Position numbers and translations under genes: made by a program. Below are positions 59,103-64,000 of a stretch of DNA of 64,000 nt, piece after piece. Source of the stretch: Bacteroidales bacterium UBA4893. GTDB lineage: Bacteria; Bacteroidota; Bacteroidia; Bacteroidales; P3. Location: assembly GCA_002399025.1 (NCBI GenBank), contig DHCV01000019.1:109082-173081 (forward strand), written 5' to 3'. The notes beneath the pieces were generated by a model, which saw only the letters and a program-made list of their open reading frames with translations, was not told the origin of the DNA and did no database searches. Within the stretch, counting starts at the first letter, position 1. Each line of letters opens with the position of its first letter.

Positions 59103-59414
59103 ATGGCTAAGTTAAGGAAAGTAAAGGCAAGAGCAGGGCAGATTAAGACTGTTACTAATGAAGAAGCAGAAACTTTATTTGAAGATAAAGCCATTCCTGA
59201 GATTAAAGTTGAAACTATTAATTACCCTCCTATTCCAATTGTAGTAGGAGAAAGGAGTAAATTTATTTCTCATAGGTTGGGGTATTACCCTAATATCGGA
59301 ATAAGACAAGAGGATGGAGTTATTACACAAGTAGGAATAGATCATATTTCCGACCAAGAATGCGAAATTACTTGGCAAGGAGACTTGACAGGTGTAGTTA
59401 TAATAGATTATTAA
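59103..59414 (+). CDS. Small fibre-region protein
   Basis: A 103-residue protein with a basic N-terminus (AKLRKVKARAGQIKTV) and a beta-rich end (EITWQGDLTGVVIIDY, in its last 20). It may be a fibre adaptor. From here on the base use is more AT-rich. Confidence 0.5.
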   Translation: MAKLRKVKARAGQIKTVTNEEAETLFEDKAIPEIKVETINYPPIPIVVGERSKFISHRLGYYPNIGIRQEDGVITQVGIDHISDQECEITWQGDLTGVVIIDY

Positions 59415-59433
59415 TTAAATAAAAAATAAAGTT

Positions 59434-61113
59434 ATGCCAAATTTTGAAATAGCAGAACACGTATCATTAAAAAGTGGTTCTCAAATAATAAATCTTAGAG
59501 CTGGAATTGACTCAGGAGCTGCAATAACTGCAGTTATGAAATATGTATCAGCAGATAATGATTATCAATTCTACAATGGTGCCAAATGGGTGTCAATGAG
59601 TGGATTTAAGTCGGAAGCTTTAGATGCTGATGCAACAGGATTAGTAAGCACCTTAAACGGACTTAAAGTTGATGGCACTGCCTATCAATTTAGAAGTATA
59701 AAAGCAGGTAGTGATAAGATTACTATTGTAAAGAATGCAAGTAATCAAATTGAGATAGATTTAGGTTCAGTCCCAATTAGTGCTATCACGGGATTACAAA
59801 CAGCTTTAGATGGGAAAGCTGATTCTGTACATACTCACGCTACATCTGATGTTACTGCCTTAACAAGTTACGTTATAGGCACAGTAGGCTCTTATTTAGC
59901 TCCTACTGATACTTTAAATGTAGCTTTAGGTAAATTAGAATATAGGATTAAAAATCAATTTGTATCGTCAATAGATTTTAATTCTACAACTCAAAAAATA
60001 ACATTTAAAAACTTAGCAGGTGTTGAACTTGGAAATGTAGATTTAGTTTTAGAGAGTGTAATACAAGACATTGATTATAATTCTACTACTAAGACTTTGA
60101 CTTTCACTTTAGTTAATGGCAACACTACTGATATTCCTTTGACCAACTTAATAGATATTTATACGGGAGTTGATGGGTCAGAAATAACTGTATCTATAAC
60201 TGACAATGCTATTTCAGCAGTATTGAAAGACGGCACTATTGCTCTAACTAAATTAAGTGATATTACTCTTGGAACAATTACTGCAAGTTCAACGCAAGTA
60301 GTTACAACTGCGACAAGTTTATTGACCATATTAAAGACATTCGCTAAGAATATCAAATATTTATTTACAAATAAAGCTGATGAATCACGAACAATAGTAG
60401 CTCCTTCAGCATCTGATACTCAAAATGCTGCAGGAACAGCTAATCTTTCTGCTGTTTTAAAAATATTAATAGATAACGTTGCTCATTTATTTTCTAATAA
60501 AGCTGAGAAGAATCAAACTGTATCAGCACCAACAGCATCTGATATACAACAAGGAGCTGGTTCAGCTACTATCGTTAGTATATTACAAACTTTAATGAAT
60601 AACATTAAGCATTTGTTTGATAATAAAGCTAATAACCGTCAAACAATGACTGCTCCTGATGATACCGATGGAACACAGATTACAGCTGGATCAAAGACTA
60701 TTATTAATATTTTAAGAAAGTCAGCTAATAACATCGCTTACTTATTCACTAATAAAGCTAATAATAAACAAACAGTTGGTGCAACTACTGCTGATGAAAC
60801 TCAAGTAGGTACAGGAGAGTTATCATTACTATCTATTCTTCAAACTTATGCTAAAAATATAAAAGCTTTATTAACTTGGAAAACAAATATAGGTTTACAA
60901 AAGATTTATGTATCATCTCCAATAACTGGTGCAAGTGGAACTATTACATTAGCTACTCATGGAGTAACTAATCCAAAAATCGTAACTACTACTCTCGCAG
61001 GTGCTAATATGATAATATATACAAAAATTGACCCTACAACAAAATCTATCTCATGGACATCACAAACTACTTTTATTGTGGGAGATGATGCAAGAATAAC
61101 TATAATAGGATAA
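59434..61113 (+). CDS. Tail-fibre protein with five about 42-residue repeats
   Basis: A 559-residue fibre-type protein. The N-terminus (PNFEIAEHVSLKSGSQIINL) resembles that of the next gene (ADFEVKENINLGGNQIKNAG), so the two share an attachment domain. Residues about 284-485 hold five repeats, each with a heptad-rich helix ending in a motif like NIKYLFTNKADESRT, VAHLFSNKAEKNQT, IKHLFDNKANNRQT and IAYLFTNKANNKQT. The repeats probably form a trimeric helical shaft. The last 65 residues (SPITGASGTITLATHGVTNP) form a beta-rich tip that should contact the host surface. Confidence 0.8.
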   Translation: MPNFEIAEHVSLKSGSQIINLRAGIDSGAAITAVMKYVSADNDYQFYNGAKWVSMSGFKSEALDADATGLVSTLNGLKVDGTAYQFRSIKAGSDKITIVKNASNQIEIDLGSVPISAITGLQTALDGKADSVHTHATSDVTALTSYVIGTVGSYLAPTDTLNVALGKLEYRIKNQFVSSIDFNSTTQKITFKNLAGVELGNVDLVLESVIQDIDYNSTTKTLTFTLVNGNTTDIPLTNLIDIYTGVDGSEITVSITDNAISAVLKDGTIALTKLSDITLGTITASSTQVVTTATSLLTILKTFAKNIKYLFTNKADESRTIVAPSASDTQNAAGTANLSAVLKILIDNVAHLFSNKAEKNQTVSAPTASDIQQGAGSATIVSILQTLMNNIKHLFDNKANNRQTMTAPDDTDGTQITAGSKTIINILRKSANNIAYLFTNKANNKQTVGATTADETQVGTGELSLLSILQTYAKNIKALLTWKTNIGLQKIYVSSPITGASGTITLATHGVTNPKIVTTTLAGANMIIYTKIDPTTKSISWTSQTTFIVGDDARITIIG

Positions 61114-61125
61114 TATAATAACATT

Positions 61126-64000
61126 ATGGCTGATTTTGAGGTAAAAGAAAATATTAATTTAGGAGGCAATCAAATTAAGAATGCAGGTTTTGAAGTAGTA
61201 ACTTCATTGCCTACTGCTAATAATAATTTTTTAGGTAGGCAAGTTACTTATCAAGGTAGAAGTTATATTTGGGATGGTAGTGCTTGGGTTACTCCCAATA
61301 ATGTTTATGAAGCTAACTTAATTTGGGGAGGAAGAAATATTTCAGGTGGATATTCCCCAATTGATGCTGCAATGGTTGATGAATTAGGAGCTAATAGACT
61401 TGCTTTTGCTAAGCCAGATGGTATAACAATAGAGTACTCTACGGACGGAGGAGATACTTGGTTAGATTATGGGGCATCGGATTCAACTAAATTAAGTTTG
61501 ACTTCGGTCTCAACTACTTTAGTTATTGGAAAAAGTACCTATTTAACTGCCTCTCCTCTTGATATGTTAAGAGTTACATTTGATACTTCTATATGCGGTA
61601 TTTATACTGTATTAAATAAGATAGTTTTATATGTCAGCACTAACGGTTCTACTGGTAGTTATGTAACTATACAGAAAGCCTTGCAATCAACTCCTGACAA
61701 TTATATTGACCACGTAGCAAACATACCCATTGCAGGTTGGGTTGGTTATAACGTTATTAATATACCAAATTTAACCACTTATGGTAATCGACCAACGTCT
61801 CACTACGGGAGATTGAGGTTTATTTTTGGTTGTACAGGATATAATGGAACCTCATCCAGTCATAGTGGATTAAGGATTCTTAGTATTAAAGGATTTGGTG
61901 GAGTTGGTTGGACTACTCCATCTAATATGGCTAAGAGAAATTCTCTATTTACTTATGATGGGTTTCAAAATGCTTATTTTCCAGCTTCAGTTCAATCAAA
62001 CGAAACCATAAACTACGATACAAATAACATAGAACCAACTCAATCAGGAACAGTTACAAAAACTTCTACTTGGTTATGGCAATATTTAACTCAATCAGTT
62101 AATTTTTTATGGTTAAAACTTAAAGATTTATTTCCGACTACTCAAGCAACTACTCATAATTATTTACCTAAGATTGATAATGCTAATAAAAAGTTAGTTA
62201 AGAGTAACATTAATGATGATGGAAACAGAGTTCAAATTGATAGTCCTTTAAGGGTTAATAGTAACGTTTATTATGATGTAGCTTATTTAAAAGGAAGTAA
62301 TACAGGTATTATTAAAATTAAAACACCTTGGACAGGAAATAGTGATGAAAATAACCCTATGTCAATTATTGAAATAGATATAAGAGACCACTCTTCCGAA
62401 AAGGCGGCAAAACTTACTATTTATTTCTATATTTATACCTCAACCCGGTATTCTTATAGAACTTGGGCAACTTTAATTGGGGATTTACCAAGTAAAGTTA
62501 TAAAAACTTGCTATGACCCTACTAATAAATGTATATTAATTGGTGAAGCCACAACAGTATGGAATAACACAGTAATTAATATATCTAAAGTAACAAATGG
62601 TTTTAATAGAACTCTTGATGATAGCGTAGGATGGGATATAAGTTATATAACGGATACAAGCTCTTATACAGGAATAACTGATATTAAACATATTAATAAA
62701 GGACTTGAAGCAGATTTATTGGATGGTTATCATGCAGGTAATACTAATGGAGCAATTCCTATCAATAATGGTACTCTCAACACCAATCTATTTGCAGAAA
62801 AATCAAATAAATTAGCTAATTCTGTTACTATAACGGATTTCACAACCTTTAATCCTACTACTTTAGGTTTAGATGTTGGTGAGAGTTGTAATTTTATAGC
62901 ATCTACTGCTACAGGTAGTCCAATGTTTGAGGGGTCAGCTATTTGCTCGGGAGAGATACAACGTGTGGTCAGTGGTCGTTATATATACATCGCTTATAGT
63001 GGTGCTAACACCAATTTTTACCCATTACAATGGGCGATAGGAGGTTATGATGATGGCTTTAAAGGGTGGCAATTAAGAAATGCTCAAGGACTTCTCGACT
63101 TGATTAAAACTGTCGATGGAACAAACAGTGGATTAGATGCTGATTTGTTAGATGGTAGTCATGCCTCTGACTTTGCTGACGTTGACCATGACCACGACGC
63201 TACTTATTTAGGTTTAACAGCAACAGCAACTGATTCTGACAAATTAGACGGTAAACATGCAGATGCCTTTGCTACTGTTGACTATGTCGACGAGAATTAT
63301 TTAGGAATTAATGCTACAGCTGCTGATAGTGATAAGTTAGGAGGAAAAGAGGGGTCTGCCTTCGCTCAATTAGAAAACGGTAAAATATTAGCGGGGAATC
63401 TTCCTGATTATATTTTTGGACAAGTATTGTATGGTGGTTCTATAGCTATTAATACAACTACTAATAAACTTGTTTGTACTCTTAGTGCTAACTATAAAAG
63501 TAAATACAATATTACCGAGAACACTCTTTTATTAGAAGATATACTTCCTTCTACCTGCGAAGGAGTATTTTTTATAGTTACTAATTCTTGGGGTTCTCCA
63601 CCAAATGATGCTCAAGTAGGAGATTGGATAATTAGTAATGGTATCACTTGGGAAAAAGTAGATAATACTGATGCAGTTTCATCAGTTAACGGACAAACAG
63701 GGGCAGTAGTTTTAACACCTGCTAATGTAGGTGCTGCCTCAAGTAATCATACCCATAATTACGAGTCTTTAACAGATATTCCTGAAAATATAAGTATGGG
63801 TGAATTTGTTCTTTCCGAAGTTAATCTTAAAAACATTACTGAAACACGTATATACCCATTACTGTACGGATTTAAATACTATTCAGTTCCCAATAAGATT
63901 TGTGGGACTGATGAAATGAGGGATGATTTAGAAGGATTTTTATTTGTATACAAGAAAGATGGTATAGTATCTCAACAATTACATGATACTATTAATAACA
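61126..64000 (+). CDS. Second, larger tail-fibre/receptor-binding protein (3' end outside window)
   Basis: Translated from the ATG at 61126, it stays open for 958 codons to the window end. The N-terminus repeats that of the upstream fibre. A jelly-roll-like middle (LPLDMLRVTFDTSICGIYTV-type, then LRFIFGCTGYNGTSSSHSGL) is followed by fibre repeats of the kind DADLLDGSHASDF, DSDKLDGKHADAF and DSDKLGGKEGSAF (about 640-760) and by VSSVNGQTGAVVLTPANVGA, a motif common in phage fibres. It is probably the main receptor-binding protein. Confidence 0.85.
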   Translation, partial: MADFEVKENINLGGNQIKNAGFEVVTSLPTANNNFLGRQVTYQGRSYIWDGSAWVTPNNVYEANLIWGGRNISGGYSPIDAAMVDELGANRLAFAKPDGITIEYSTDGGDTWLDYGASDSTKLSLTSVSTTLVIGKSTYLTASPLDMLRVTFDTSICGIYTVLNKIVLYVSTNGSTGSYVTIQKALQSTPDNYIDHVANIPIAGWVGYNVINIPNLTTYGNRPTSHYGRLRFIFGCTGYNGTSSSHSGLRILSIKGFGGVGWTTPSNMAKRNSLFTYDGFQNAYFPASVQSNETINYDTNNIEPTQSGTVTKTSTWLWQYLTQSVNFLWLKLKDLFPTTQATTHNYLPKIDNANKKLVKSNINDDGNRVQIDSPLRVNSNVYYDVAYLKGSNTGIIKIKTPWTGNSDENNPMSIIEIDIRDHSSEKAAKLTIYFYIYTSTRYSYRTWATLIGDLPSKVIKTCYDPTNKCILIGEATTVWNNTVINISKVTNGFNRTLDDSVGWDISYITDTSSYTGITDIKHINKGLEADLLDGYHAGNTNGAIPINNGTLNTNLFAEKSNKLANSVTITDFTTFNPTTLGLDVGESCNFIASTATGSPMFEGSAICSGEIQRVVSGRYIYIAYSGANTNFYPLQWAIGGYDDGFKGWQLRNAQGLLDLIKTVDGTNSGLDADLLDGSHASDFADVDHDHDATYLGLTATATDSDKLDGKHADAFATVDYVDENYLGINATAADSDKLGGKEGSAFAQLENGKILAGNLPDYIFGQVLYGGSIAINTTTNKLVCTLSANYKSKYNITENTLLLEDILPSTCEGVFFIVTNSWGSPPNDAQVGDWIISNGITWEKVDNTDAVSSVNGQTGAVVLTPANVGAASSNHTHNYESLTDIPENISMGEFVLSEVNLKNITETRIYPLLYGFKYYSVPNKICGTDEMRDDLEGFLFVYKKDGIVSQQLHDTINN

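Larger units (their letters stand above)
27435..64000. mobile_element. Tailed-phage prophage integrated at tRNA-Arg (right end outside window)
   Basis: Between the tRNA 3' end and the window edge lie, in order, an integrase, a repressor region, early genes, a replication module, terminase, tail, head and fibre genes. The head genes (protease-scaffold, HK97-like capsid, portal) and the long tape measure indicate a long-tailed siphovirus-like or myovirus-like phage. All major replication and virion genes seen are full length, so the element looks intact. Lysis genes and attR were not found and should lie beyond 64000. Base composition is visibly less AT-rich than the host part, except in small cargo genes and the fibre genes. 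Confidence 0.93.

Noticed and set aside
1..64000. CRISPR arrays, rRNA genes or insertion sequences
   Set aside because: No regularly spaced repeats with unique spacers, no rRNA-like stretches and no transposase were found; the 21-bp repeats have no spacers.

Overview
The window is 64 kb of a low-GC Bacteroidota chromosome carrying the left part of a tailed-phage prophage. The phylum call rests on several things: a SprA-type translocon protein of the type IX secretion system (T9SS), a giant secreted protein ending in a T9SS sorting domain, promoters of the TTTG / TAnnTTTG type, a general lack of Shine-Dalgarno sequences, and a tgt-lptG gene pair. I cannot name the genus.

Host part (1-27434). 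Minus strand: sprA (3' end outside the window) and ruvA. A 322-bp gap then holds 21-bp tandem repeats, followed by panB on the plus strand and a shared terminator. Next comes an 11.8-kb minus-strand gene for a 3,922-residue secreted, probably surface-attached, multidomain protein, then a small exported protein of unknown role and a second cluster of the same 21-bp repeats. A minus-strand operon follows (tgt, lptG/F-like permease, GH3-like protein, sufE, ABC permease). Divergent from it run a glycosyltransferase, an ECF sigma factor and an acetyltransferase. A TonB-dependent receptor and tRNA-Arg(ACG) end the host part.

Prophage (about 27435 to beyond 64000). It appears integrated at the 3' end of the tRNA-Arg gene. 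Layout: tyrosine integrase; a two-gene minus-strand cassette with its own promoter (possible lysogenic-conversion genes); a CI/LexA-like repressor with an opposing promoter inside its first codons; an early promoter with an inverted-repeat operator; about nine small early genes; and a replication module (DUF2800, DUF2815, family-A DNA polymerase, DUF3310, VirE-like primase-helicase, VRR-NUC nuclease, SNF2 helicase). A 320-bp GTAACA-iteron region between the primase and the nuclease is a candidate origin. Next come terminase small and large subunits, a tail module ending in the tape measure, a terminator, and then a head module (protease-scaffold, capsid, portal, connector) followed by tail fibres. 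The last fibre gene is cut by the window end. Lysis genes and the right attachment site were not seen.

Most unusual signals: two short RNA-like elements shaped like the top half of a tRNA (acceptor-like stem stacked on a perfect T-arm) at 31945-31987 and 35111-35168; a three-way-junction-like element before the portal gene; the iteron origin; -7 boxes placed so close to three phage start codons that the transcripts should be leaderless; and a replication module of a kind I associate with Firmicutes phages, joined to Bacteroidota-style expression signals.
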